Assembly: GCA_019429465.1 (NCBI GenBank)
Contig: JAHYIV010000010.1
Coordinates: 1 to 64,000, forward strand
From: Desulfoarculaceae bacterium
GTDB lineage: Bacteria; Desulfobacterota; Desulfobulbia; Desulfobulbales; Desulfocapsaceae
Direction: 5' to 3'
DNA length: 64,000 nt
Position 1 is the first letter of the stretch. The number at the start of each line of letters is the position of its first letter. The notes below the pieces were generated by a model. It was not told the origin of the DNA. It worked only from the letters and a program-made list of their open reading frames with translations, and searched no databases. Shown in pieces: positions 9,095 to 16,287 of the stretch. Made by a program: the position numbers and the translations under genes.

Positions 9095-11281
9095 TCAATC
9101 CGTCACAATCGTTAATTTCGCATAGTCAAGATGCAGGGTCTTCAGGCCATGCCGATCAAAGAGGACATCAACGGTCCTGCCGCTGCCGACGAGCACCACA
9201 GATCCTGTGCCGAAAAAAGAGTGGCTGACCCGGGTGCCTTTGGCCAGATCGCCCACGGCAACCCTGCTCCTGCTTTTTTTCGCCGGGGCGAGCCCCTCGC
9301 CTCTGGAGAATGGTACTGAAGCAAATGATGGCTGCCGCTCCTCCGGGATTCGCTCAAGGAGTCCTCCCTGGAGTTCTGCCAGAAATGGTGACATCCCCAC
9401 CCGCCGGAACTGGCGGTCAGGGGTCATCAGCTCCTTGGGATAGCTCAGATAGAGGACCTTTTTGGCCCGGGTGGCAGCCACATAGAGCAGGCGCCTCTCC
9501 TCTTCCCATTGCTCGCCAGGTTCCGCCTTGGCATGGGGAAAACGGCCATCCGCCAGACCGATGACAAAGACCGCTTCCCACTCCAGCCCCTTGGCCGAAT
9601 GGATGGTGGACAGGACCATCCGGTCGGCGTCCTCTACCCGCTGCGAACTGGCCGAATCAGGAGGGTCAAGGGTGGTATCATCAACAAAGGTCTGCAGATC
9701 AGCATATTCACTGATAATGGTCTGCAACTGTTCGAGATCCTTCTGACGCTTGGGATGATCATCATGATAGAGGCGTTCAAAAATTGACTGATAGTAGACC
9801 ATGATCAGTTCATACATGGCCGCGGGCGACTCTTCCTGGAGCAGGTCAGCAAAGAGCTGAGCCAGGCGACGCAACCCCACCTCCCAGGCCTTTCCCGCGG
9901 GAAAATCTGCCAGGTGCTGAAAGGGTGCAGTCGACTGACCCAGCTGGGCAGCAATCTTCTGAGCGGTCTTGGGACCAACCTTATCGAGATGCAGCAGCAC
10001 CCGGTTCCAGGAAAGATGGTCCCGGGGATTGGCAAGGATACGTAAAAAAGAAAGCACATCCTTCATGTGCGCCGATTCCGTCAGTTTCAGTCCGCCCCGC
10101 TTCTCAAAATCGACGCCGCCGCCGGCAAGCTCAATCTCCAGTTTATAGGAATGAAAACCGGAACGAAACAGCACCGCAATATCCTGGAACCTGATCCCGC
10201 CAGCCACCAGTTCACTGATCTTGTCGGCCACAAACCTGGCCTCCTGCCGTTCATCAGTGGCTGCAAAGAGCAGGGGTTTTCGCGTCCCTTCCAGGCGGGT
10301 AAAGAGGGTCTTGCTATATTTTTCGGTGGCGTGACAGATAATATCGTTGGTCAGGGACAGGATCGGCTGGGTGGAGCGGTAATTTTCCTCCAGCTTGATG
10401 ATGTGGGTCTCAGGAAAGGTCTTGGGAAAGCGCATGATATTATAAAAATCAGCACCGCGAAAGGAGTAGATCGACTGAGAGTCATCGCCCACCACCATGA
10501 CGTTATCATGGCCGTGAGCCAGAAGACGGACAATATCCGCCTGCACCAGATTGGTATCCTGATACTCATCCACCATGATATGGGTGTAACGGGAGGCAAC
10601 AACCTGACGAGCCTCCGGCACCTCTGCCAGCAGGCGTTTCCAGTTAACAAGCAGATCATCATAATCCATCAGGGCATGGGTAAATTTGAAATCCCGGTAG
10701 TGTTTCCGCAGCCTGAGCAGATCATCCGTATGCTCACTGAGATGGGCGTACTGTTCAAAGAGCAGGTCTTCTAGCGGAATGGATTTATTCACTGCCCCGC
10801 TGATCATATTGATGATGACCCGCTTGGAAGGAAACTGCAGATCTCGTCCGGTGAGGCCCAGGGAGGATTTAAGAAGATTAATGATCCCTTCGGCATCGGA
10901 ACGGTCGATGATGGTAAAGTTCGAGCCGAAACCCAGATAGGAGCCATAGCGTCTGAGCAGCAGATTGGCCGTTCCGTGAAAGGTGCCGCCTACCACCCGA
11001 CTGCAGGAATCATTGAGGAGTCTGCCGGCCCGCCACAGCATCTCCTGGGCTGATTTTCGGGTAAAGGTCAGCAGGAGGATCTTTTCCGGGGGTACGCCCT
11101 TTTCCAGAAGATGGGCCACCCGGTAGATAAGGGTTCTGGTCTTGCCGCTGCCGGCCCCGGCGATAACAAGCACTGGCCCTTCGGTCCTGATTACCGCCTC
11201 ATGCTGGGCAGGATTGAGATCATCCAGATTGATGGCAGGAGCCAGGTAACTGCTTTGAGTGGTTGAGAGAGTGGTTTGCAT
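9095..11281 (-). CDS. UvrD/Rep/PcrA-type ATP-dependent DNA helicase
   Basis: A superfamily 1A 3'-5' DNA helicase of about 728 residues. Seen in order: the Q motif LNPAQHEAV, Walker A AGAGSGKT, motif Ia LTFTRKSAQEM, Walker B MVDEYQDTN, motif III VVGDDSQSIYSFRGA, motif IV LEENYRS, motif V LSTIHSAKGLEWEAVFV, and motif VI LLYVAATRAK. The C-terminal 80 residues form a short tail with a Tudor-like GDLAKGTRVSHSFFGTG element that contacts RNA polymerase in PcrA/UvrD. I prefer the ATG at 11281; a GTG/ATG at 11380 adds 33 poorly conserved residues and cannot be excluded. It probably acts in repair or in clearing replication conflicts. Confidence 0.93.
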   Translation of the reverse strand: MQTTLSTTQSSYLAPAINLDDLNPAQHEAVIRTEGPVLVIAGAGSGKTRTLIYRVAHLLEKGVPPEKILLLTFTRKSAQEMLWRAGRLLNDSCSRVVGGTFHGTANLLLRRYGSYLGFGSNFTIIDRSDAEGIINLLKSSLGLTGRDLQFPSKRVIINMISGAVNKSIPLEDLLFEQYAHLSEHTDDLLRLRKHYRDFKFTHALMDYDDLLVNWKRLLAEVPEARQVVASRYTHIMVDEYQDTNLVQADIVRLLAHGHDNVMVVGDDSQSIYSFRGADFYNIMRFPKTFPETHIIKLEENYRSTQPILSLTNDIICHATEKYSKTLFTRLEGTRKPLLFAATDERQEARFVADKISELVAGGIRFQDIAVLFRSGFHSYKLEIELAGGGVDFEKRGGLKLTESAHMKDVLSFLRILANPRDHLSWNRVLLHLDKVGPKTAQKIAAQLGQSTAPFQHLADFPAGKAWEVGLRRLAQLFADLLQEESPAAMYELIMVYYQSIFERLYHDDHPKRQKDLEQLQTIISEYADLQTFVDDTTLDPPDSASSQRVEDADRMVLSTIHSAKGLEWEAVFVIGLADGRFPHAKAEPGEQWEEERRLLYVAATRAKKVLYLSYPKELMTPDRQFRRVGMSPFLAELQGGLLERIPEERQPSFASVPFSRGEGLAPAKKSRSRVAVGDLAKGTRVSHSFFGTGSVVLVGSGRTVDVLFDRHGLKTLHLDYAKLTIVTD

Positions 11282-11439
11282 GGGGTCAGACTTTACCACA
11301 GTGGCGCTTTCGCCGCAACGTCGGTTGACAAAGAGGCAAGGCCGTTTATAATAAGGGACTCTTTGCAACATGACGCCCAAGGTGCCGGACTCAAGGGTCC
11401 CGAGACCTCTCCCTCAACTCTTAATAACAAACAAACATC

Positions 11440-11835
11440 ATGGACACCAAGACCATTGACGCCCTCTTTACCCCTGATACCCTGCAGCAGCTCTTCCCCA
11501 GAGAACGATCCGATGAGTTTTTTGAGGCCCTGTTCGGCGATGCCGGTGAAGGGGCCTATGACATTGAACTCGCCTATCACAACACTGATGACAAGAGTAT
11601 GAACCTGGAGTTACGCCTGCACGAACGACCTGGCTGCTGTCTGGTTTGCAACCTGACCCAAGGGCTGCCCCAGGTCTTTACGCGCCATCCGGTGATCAAT
11701 GTGGCAGGAGTAGTTGAGGCTGTAGAAGGCCTGCTGGCCGGACAGGCCCGGTGCCGGGAATGGTCACTGGGCCGCACCGAACAGAGGCGCAAGGAACTGC
11801 ACGTCATTCCTCTGACTATAAAACTGGACAGATAG
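11440..11835 (+). CDS. Small conserved-looking protein of unknown function
   Basis: A 131-residue soluble acidic protein. The opening reads MDTKTIDALFTPDTLQQLFP and then RSDEFFEALFGDAGEGAYDI, followed by a central beta-rich part with the pair CCLVCNL and a basic C-terminus (EQRRKELHVIPLTIKLD). No signal peptide or membrane segment. Codon use and reading length look real, and a perfect bidirectional terminator follows 35 bp after the stop. It is transcribed divergently from the helicase. I do not recognise the family. Confidence 0.75.
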   Translation: MDTKTIDALFTPDTLQQLFPRERSDEFFEALFGDAGEGAYDIELAYHNTDDKSMNLELRLHERPGCCLVCNLTQGLPQVFTRHPVINVAGVVEAVEGLLAGQARCREWSLGRTEQRRKELHVIPLTIKLDR

Positions 11836-11870
11836 GCAGTCAACATTCTGACACATGAACAGCTGCAGCC

Positions 11871-11922
11871 GTTACAATAAAGAAGGCCGACTCTTCTATG
11901 AGTCGGCCTTCTTTATTGTAAC
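11871..11922. terminator. Bidirectional intrinsic terminator
   Basis: A perfect 23-bp inverted repeat with a 6-base loop (arms GTTACAATAAAGAAGGCCGA+CTC), A-rich on one side and T-rich on the other. It separates two genes that converge here. Confidence 0.92.
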
Positions 11923-11942
11923 AGATTTAACAGAGTTCCCAA

Positions 11943-12542
11943 TCAGACAAAACTCACTCTGGCACGGCCATTGGCCTTGGCATGATAGAGGATATCATCT
12001 ACCCTTTCCATCCATGCGTCAAGTTCCTCATCTTTTGTCCACTGGGCAAGACCTATGGAGACCCCAAGTTTTGTTTCACTGTCAGCCCAGACCTCCAGTT
12101 TATCAATGGCCAGACACATTCTTTCTGCCAGGATCCTGGCGTTTTGCTGATCAGTATCATCCATAACCAGCAAGAATTCGTCCCCGCCCATCCTGACCAG
12201 GAGATCCGTTGAACGTATCGCCTCGGCCATCACCACTGCTACCTGCCGCAGCACCTGATCACCACGCTGATGGCCCAGGATATCATTAATCTGCTTAAAT
12301 CGATCCAGATCCATGGAGGCCATGGTCAATGGACGGCCAGATCGTCTGGCACTGTCCATCTTTAACTTGATCTGCTCATCAAAGACCCGACGGTTGGCAA
12401 TACCGGTCAAGGCATCGCGCCGCGCACTTGTAAAAAGTTCTTCATACTCAAGGGCTCGGTGAAGATACTCACCCAGGACGAACAGCGACTCATTGACCCA
12501 ACCAATCTCCCCGGAGTCCATGGCTCGTGCGCCTTTCAGCAC
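11943..12542 (-). CDS. GGDEF diguanylate cyclase domain (C-terminal part of an interrupted gene)
   Basis: A 199-codon reading containing a complete GGDEF domain: RRDALTGIANRRVFDEQI, DLDRFKQINDILGHQRGD, and the active-site loop MGGDEFLLV, normally making cyclic di-GMP from GTP. The first codon here is GTG, two codons after an in-frame amber codon (TAG, 12549-12551) that ends the reading frame at 12549-12950. The joined protein reads ETVDDGG-stop-LLVLKG, which looks like a beta-strand with the stop in place of tyrosine. I therefore regard this as the 3' half of a gene broken by one point mutation. Expression from the GTG would need an internal ribosome site, and I see none. Confidence 0.8.
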   Translation of the reverse strand: MLKGARAMDSGEIGWVNESLFVLGEYLHRALEYEELFTSARRDALTGIANRRVFDEQIKLKMDSARRSGRPLTMASMDLDRFKQINDILGHQRGDQVLRQVAVVMAEAIRSTDLLVRMGGDEFLLVMDDTDQQNARILAERMCLAIDKLEVWADSETKLGVSIGLAQWTKDEELDAWMERVDDILYHAKANGRARVSFV

Positions 12543-12548
12543 CAGTAG

Positions 12549-12950
12549 CTATCCCCCATCATCAACTGTTTCCATCAGCCATTTATGGGCATAATGACCA
12601 TCTTCACTGACTGCTGCATCGAGATCCTTATCGTCCATCAACTGCTCGGCGAAGGCGATCAAGTTGCGCCTCAATGGGCCATGACCTGAACAGAACAGAT
12701 GTTTTTTACTGCGAATCGTATTACTGTATCCTATAAGTTCATGCTCGACATGAGGCATCAACCAGACCGAGTAGGCCTCAATCATGCCGGCAAGATCAAG
12801 AACAGCGGCTAAACGAAGATGAAGTTTATTGATCAGGCCCAGTCGCTCTGTTTGCCGCCTCAGGTGATCAAGCTCAGCCATCACGGGATCAACCGCAGCC
12901 AGTGCCATATCGTTCAAGGTATCTGAGTCTATCGACATTGAAATGGTCAT
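12549..12950 (-). CDS. N-terminal sensor part of the interrupted GGDEF gene
   Basis: A 133-residue reading starting at the ATG at 12950 behind GAGGAAGTGATA; an upstream ATG at 13007 lacks a ribosome site. It is helical at first (residues 15-60, HLRRQTERLGLINKLHLRL), then a GAF-like sensor section with LFCSGHGPLRRNLIAF. It ends at TAG in the same frame as the GGDEF domain that follows. Together the two parts make a 334-residue sensor plus diguanylate cyclase. What the sensor binds is unknown. Confidence 0.7.
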   Translation of the reverse strand: MTISMSIDSDTLNDMALAAVDPVMAELDHLRRQTERLGLINKLHLRLAAVLDLAGMIEAYSVWLMPHVEHELIGYSNTIRSKKHLFCSGHGPLRRNLIAFAEQLMDDKDLDAAVSEDGHYAHKWLMETVDDGG

Positions 12951-13007
12951 TATCACTTCCTCATAAAAATTATCAAAACAAGTTAGGGCTTGAGAGTATA
13001 TCGACAA

Positions 13008-13335
13008 TCCGACGAATATCTTTATCCAGTTGTTGATATTTTCTAATGCAAAACCAATGCTAATCCAATTTCAAAGGCACGTTTATTTCATGGTTCCCCT
13101 GCAGGAATGCTCTCCGGCTACACCAGGAAGGTCAATCCCGCACCTCCATGAACAATGTAACAGACAACGACAACTAGCTGATTCAGTGTGTCTTTCAGAA
13201 GTTAGCCACGATCTCGATATTGCAGGTCCAAAACCTTGGATGAGGCTCTTCTGTTGCAATTAACAAACAAGAAGAGTAGAGAAAAATATCAGCAAGGGAT
13301 AAATTCCTTACCAATCATTAATCTTACAGACATCC
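13008..13335. other. Intergenic region, nothing recognised
   Basis: A 328-bp gap between two divergent genes. It is AT-rich at both ends and should hold the two promoters, but I see no clear -35/-10 pair, repeat or small gene. Confidence 0.4.
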
Positions 13336-14382
13336 ATGGACATCGAACAAAAAATCGGCCAGCTCTTTCTCCTCGGATTCCAGGGGGACCGCATTGATGC
13401 CACCCATCCCGTGGCTGCGGATATAAGCCTGAGAAACCTCGGCGGCGTTGTTCTCTTTGACCGCTTCGTGGCCGGAAAACAGGGCCACAACAACATCACG
13501 TCGGCCTCTCAGGTCAAGGCCCTCACCACTACCCTGCAGGGATTTGCCCGCACCCCCCTGTTTATAGGGGTGGATCAGGAAGGAGGAAGCGTTCGCAGAC
13601 TCAAACCGGAAATTGGATTTCCGGCAACTGCCAGTGCGGCCGAACTTGGTCAAAAAAATGACAGGACGCTGACCGCGATCCATGCCATGACCACTGCCGC
13701 CACCCTGCAAGCCCTGGGCATTAATTTCAATCTAGCCCCAGTCGTTGACATCAACACCTTTCCGGAGAACCCGGTAATCGGCAGACTTGAGCGCAGCTTT
13801 TCACCATCCCCCGCCATTGTCAGCGTTCATGCCGGTGAGTGGATCAAGGCGCACCATAAACTGGGTATCCTCACCTGCCTCAAACATTTCCCCGGGCATG
13901 GCAGCTCCCGAGTTGACTCTCATCTGGGGTTCGCTGACATTACCGGCAGCTGGAAGACAGCAGAGCTCCAGCCCTATAAGGAGCTGATTGCCAGTGGCCT
14001 GACCGAGGCGATTATGACCGGACATCTTTTCCATAAAGGACTGGATCCCATCCATCCGGCCACCCTCTCAGCCAGCATCATAGGCCGGCTCCTGCGCCAG
14101 GAACTGCAGTTTACCGGGCTTGTCATCTCTGATGACCTGCAGATGAAAGCCATCACCGACAAATATGACCTGGAAGAAGCCTCCTGCCTGGCCCTTGCGG
14201 CCGGCGTTGATCTGCTTATAATAGGAAACAATCTCGTCTACGATCCGGGTGCTCTGGCGCGGATCATTCCTGGCATTCTACGGGCGATAGAGAGCGGCAG
14301 GTTACCGAAAAAACGGATCCATGAAGCCTGGACCCGGGTACAGCAGTTGAAAAAAAAATGTTGCGGCCTTAGCGGATCTTAA
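13336..14382 (+). CDS. nagZ: Beta-N-acetylhexosaminidase, glycoside hydrolase family 3
   Basis: A 348-residue enzyme that removes N-acetylglucosamine from muropeptides in cell-wall recycling, acting in the cytoplasm or periplasm. Family signatures seen: IGQLFLLGFQGD at the start, IGVDQEGGSVRRL (substrate pocket), LNFNLAP-type INFNLAPVVDI, the NagZ catalytic His loop KHFPGHGSSRVDSHLG, and the nucleophile region VISDDLQMKAI. No signal peptide is evident. Length is typical of NagZ. It stands alone and is followed by a small membrane-protein gene on the same strand. Confidence 0.92.
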   Translation: MDIEQKIGQLFLLGFQGDRIDATHPVAADISLRNLGGVVLFDRFVAGKQGHNNITSASQVKALTTTLQGFARTPLFIGVDQEGGSVRRLKPEIGFPATASAAELGQKNDRTLTAIHAMTTAATLQALGINFNLAPVVDINTFPENPVIGRLERSFSPSPAIVSVHAGEWIKAHHKLGILTCLKHFPGHGSSRVDSHLGFADITGSWKTAELQPYKELIASGLTEAIMTGHLFHKGLDPIHPATLSASIIGRLLRQELQFTGLVISDDLQMKAITDKYDLEEASCLALAAGVDLLIIGNNLVYDPGALARIIPGILRAIESGRLPKKRIHEAWTRVQQLKKKCCGLSGS

Positions 14383-14532
14383 AAAAAAAGAGGGATGCAG
14401 TGCCCGGGAAGCCGTTAACGAGAAAGTCGCAAGAGTTCAAGGCTGGTAAAAAAAGTCAATTCCCCGTCAGTACTTATCCCTCTGAAGGCGCAGAAAAACG
14501 ATCAAAACACCATCGCGGAGGAGCCATAAGCA

Positions 14533-14940
14533 ATGATCCAATCACAACGACAAACCCACTTTCCGCTCATTGGCTATATCCTGTGGATCTTCGGCTTTCT
14601 CGGCGCCCATCGTTTTTATTATGGCAAGCCCATCTCCGGGACCATCTATTTTTTCACCCTGGGACTCTTGCTGATCGGCTGGCTGGTGGATCTCTTTCTC
14701 ATTCCATCGATGAACAGAGACGCCGATATCCGCTTTCATGAAGGGGCAATTGACTACAACCTGGCCTGGATGCTCCTCACCTTTCTGGGGCTGTTCGGCA
14801 TCCATCGCTTTTATATGGGAAAATGGATTTCAGGAATCATCTACCTCTTGACCGGAGGCATTATCGGGCTGGGGGTCGTCTATGATTTCTGGACGCTCAA
14901 TGACCAGATCAGCCTCTTAAACGGCAGCGACCGCAGCTGA
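14533..14940 (+). CDS. Small membrane protein with two TM2-like repeats
   Basis: A 135-residue protein with four predicted membrane helices arranged as two TM2 units. Each unit has the pattern G-hydrophobic-G-[AI]-HRFY then a second helix: FLGAHRFYYGKPISGTIYF and LFGIHRFYMGKWISGIIYL. The start is supported by GGAGGAGCC upstream. TM2 proteins sit in the inner membrane. The role is unknown in bacteria. The internal duplication is plain in the sequence. Confidence 0.85.
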   Translation: MIQSQRQTHFPLIGYILWIFGFLGAHRFYYGKPISGTIYFFTLGLLLIGWLVDLFLIPSMNRDADIRFHEGAIDYNLAWMLLTFLGLFGIHRFYMGKWISGIIYLLTGGIIGLGVVYDFWTLNDQISLLNGSDRS

Positions 14941-15050
14941 CACCCCTGCTGTTTTTCGGTCAAAGGGTCGACACACGACCCCGGGCCGGCCCCAGCAAGG
15001 TTACCAGCTTGCCGAGAAAAGCCTTCAACCACAAAGGAATACCATATACA

Positions 15051-15332
15051 ATGCAGACTGATATCAAAAACAGTGGCCACGGTGGTGCCAAAAAACCGAA
15101 GATCACCTACCCCTGCGTCTGGCTCTACAAGGTAATTGGCAAGGATGTCACCTCTCTGAGCAGAGCAATCACCGCCGTATGTCCGGCTCAACTCTCTATT
15201 ACCGCCTCAAGAACCAGTTCCGGCGGAAAATACTGCAGCCTGAACGTGGAGATCGAGGTTGCCGACGAGGCCTCCCGGCTTGCCATCTACCAGAACCTGA
15301 GGAACCATCTTGCCGTCAAGATGGTTCTCTAG
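15051..15332 (+). CDS. DUF493/YbeD-family protein
   Basis: A 93-residue protein with the YbeD ferredoxin-like fold pattern: ITYPCVWLYKVIGKD, then a helix, then SSGGKYCSLNVEIEVADEA and a final helix ending RNHLAVKMVL. This family has an ACT-like fold and is often next to lipoate genes, which are not seen here. The start at 15051 is chosen because upstream codons from 15009 are poorly conserved in character. The next gene begins 11 bp after the stop. Confidence 0.85.
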   Translation: MQTDIKNSGHGGAKKPKITYPCVWLYKVIGKDVTSLSRAITAVCPAQLSITASRTSSGGKYCSLNVEIEVADEASRLAIYQNLRNHLAVKMVL

Positions 15333-15343
15333 GAGAGCGACAG

Positions 15344-15859
15344 ATGGATACAACAAAAACAAAAATTCCGGGATCACGATTGATTCCTGTCTTGCGGGAA
15401 GGGATTTGCGTGGTGCAGATGGTCCTGTTCAAAGAGTTGCGGATCCTGCTTGGCAGAAAATACCCGGCCCGGGACCCGCTGCCGCTTGCCATGCTCACCG
15501 GCGCTATCACCAATGAACTGTTCGGCTCCCTGCACAGGGAAGAAAAATTTGAGGAATTCCGCCGACAGAACCGCGCTGATATTGAGCAGGAACTGCTCAG
15601 CCTTGCCCGGGACCTGCCGGACCTGGCCGCGCCGCTCACCGATGCCCTGCGGATACAGACCCTCTGTGACAACATGGAAGAAAAGGACAACGCCAGGATC
15701 CTGACCCAGGCCGCCGACATCGGGCTGCTGTTACCGAATCGAGAGTTGCCACTGCCATCCACCTTTATGACCATGGCGCGCACTCTTGGCGCCGCGCATC
15801 AACTGATTATCGCTCCAGCTGAGATACGTCAAGAGGATGACCAGGGCCTTGTCCACTGA
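15344..15859 (+). CDS. Hypothetical helical protein
   Basis: A 171-residue soluble protein, mostly alpha-helical, starting at the ATG preceded by AGGAGAGCGACAG, only 11 bp after the preceding gene, so co-transcribed with it. No motif that I recognise; the middle reads EEFRRQNRADIEQELLSLAR. No signal peptide or membrane segment. Reading length and codon use support a real gene. Confidence 0.75.
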   Translation: MDTTKTKIPGSRLIPVLREGICVVQMVLFKELRILLGRKYPARDPLPLAMLTGAITNELFGSLHREEKFEEFRRQNRADIEQELLSLARDLPDLAAPLTDALRIQTLCDNMEEKDNARILTQAADIGLLLPNRELPLPSTFMTMARTLGAAHQLIIAPAEIRQEDDQGLVH

Positions 15860-15963
15860 GCCATCGTTCAAAAACAACCATACCTTAGGAATGTCGCGAC
15901 CAACAGCCGCTTTTCCTCCACGCCCCAAACATACTTCGTTCGGGATCTCGCTCACACGGCGCC

Positions 15964-16127
15964 TACTAAGCCGCTGTAAAAAAATAACATGGCCACCTAA
16001 GTGACCGGTGCGGCATAAGGAGCCGGTCGCTCCTACGCCGTCCATGGCGCTCGCGACACTGGGGCCGTCCCTGGCCTGCGTAACGAAATAGATATAAATG
16101 GCCATGTTATTTCGTAACGGCTCCTAA
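15964..16127. repeat. Palindromic ATAACATGGCCA element, filled copy
   Basis: The outer arms read ACTAAGCCGCTG..ATAACATGGCC and GGCCATGTTATTTCGTAACG-GCTCC. It is related to 48743-48869 and 51028-51136, and to a partial copy at 26233-26322. It differs from the first two by an extra 55 bp at 16025-16079. Confidence 0.85.
16025..16079 (+). repeat. 54-bp family short repeat, intergenic copy (insertion in a MITE)
   Basis: Starts GGTCGCTCCTACGCCGTCCA and ends GTCCCTGGCCTGC. It is absent from the equivalent position of the two sister elements, where GGAGCC joins GTAACG or GCAACG directly. Same family as the copies inside murEF, murD, ftsQ, the CCA enzyme and the histidine kinase. Confidence 0.85.
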
Positions 16128-16129
16128 AT

Positions 16130-16210
16130 AACCCCGAGGAACGGGATAAGTGCCTTTCGCAGATTATTTTCTTGCAAAAAAAAAACAAGAAAATAATCTG
16201 TAAGGCACTA
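16130..16210. repeat. Third copy of the Crp-flanking long palindrome
   Basis: Same orientation as 1319-1403: TAACCCCGAGGAACGGGATA, then the 59-bp hairpin with a run of ten A, ending GTAAGGCACTAA. Confidence 0.85.
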
Positions 16211-16287
16211 AAATGCCCCTTACGCTCCCTGGAAGATGAGAACATAAAGGGCATTGTATCCCGCCTCCTCACTGAGGAACTCGGGAC

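Larger units (their letters stand above)
15860..16287. other. Gene-free repeat island
   Basis: Three repeats lie side by side: the palindromic ATAACATGGCCA element at 15964-16127, containing one 55-bp short repeat at 16025-16079, then the third copy of the Crp-flanking repeat at 16130-16210. A further inverted pair (AATGCCCCTT / AAAGGGCATT, 16212-16257) may be the terminator of the chemoreceptor gene on the minus strand. No gene seen. Confidence 0.75.

Noticed and set aside
12549-12551. Amber codon as a pyrrolysine site in the GGDEF gene
   Set aside because: Other genes here are broken by TGA, TAA and frameshifts, and no pyl gene is seen in the window; a simple mutation explains it.
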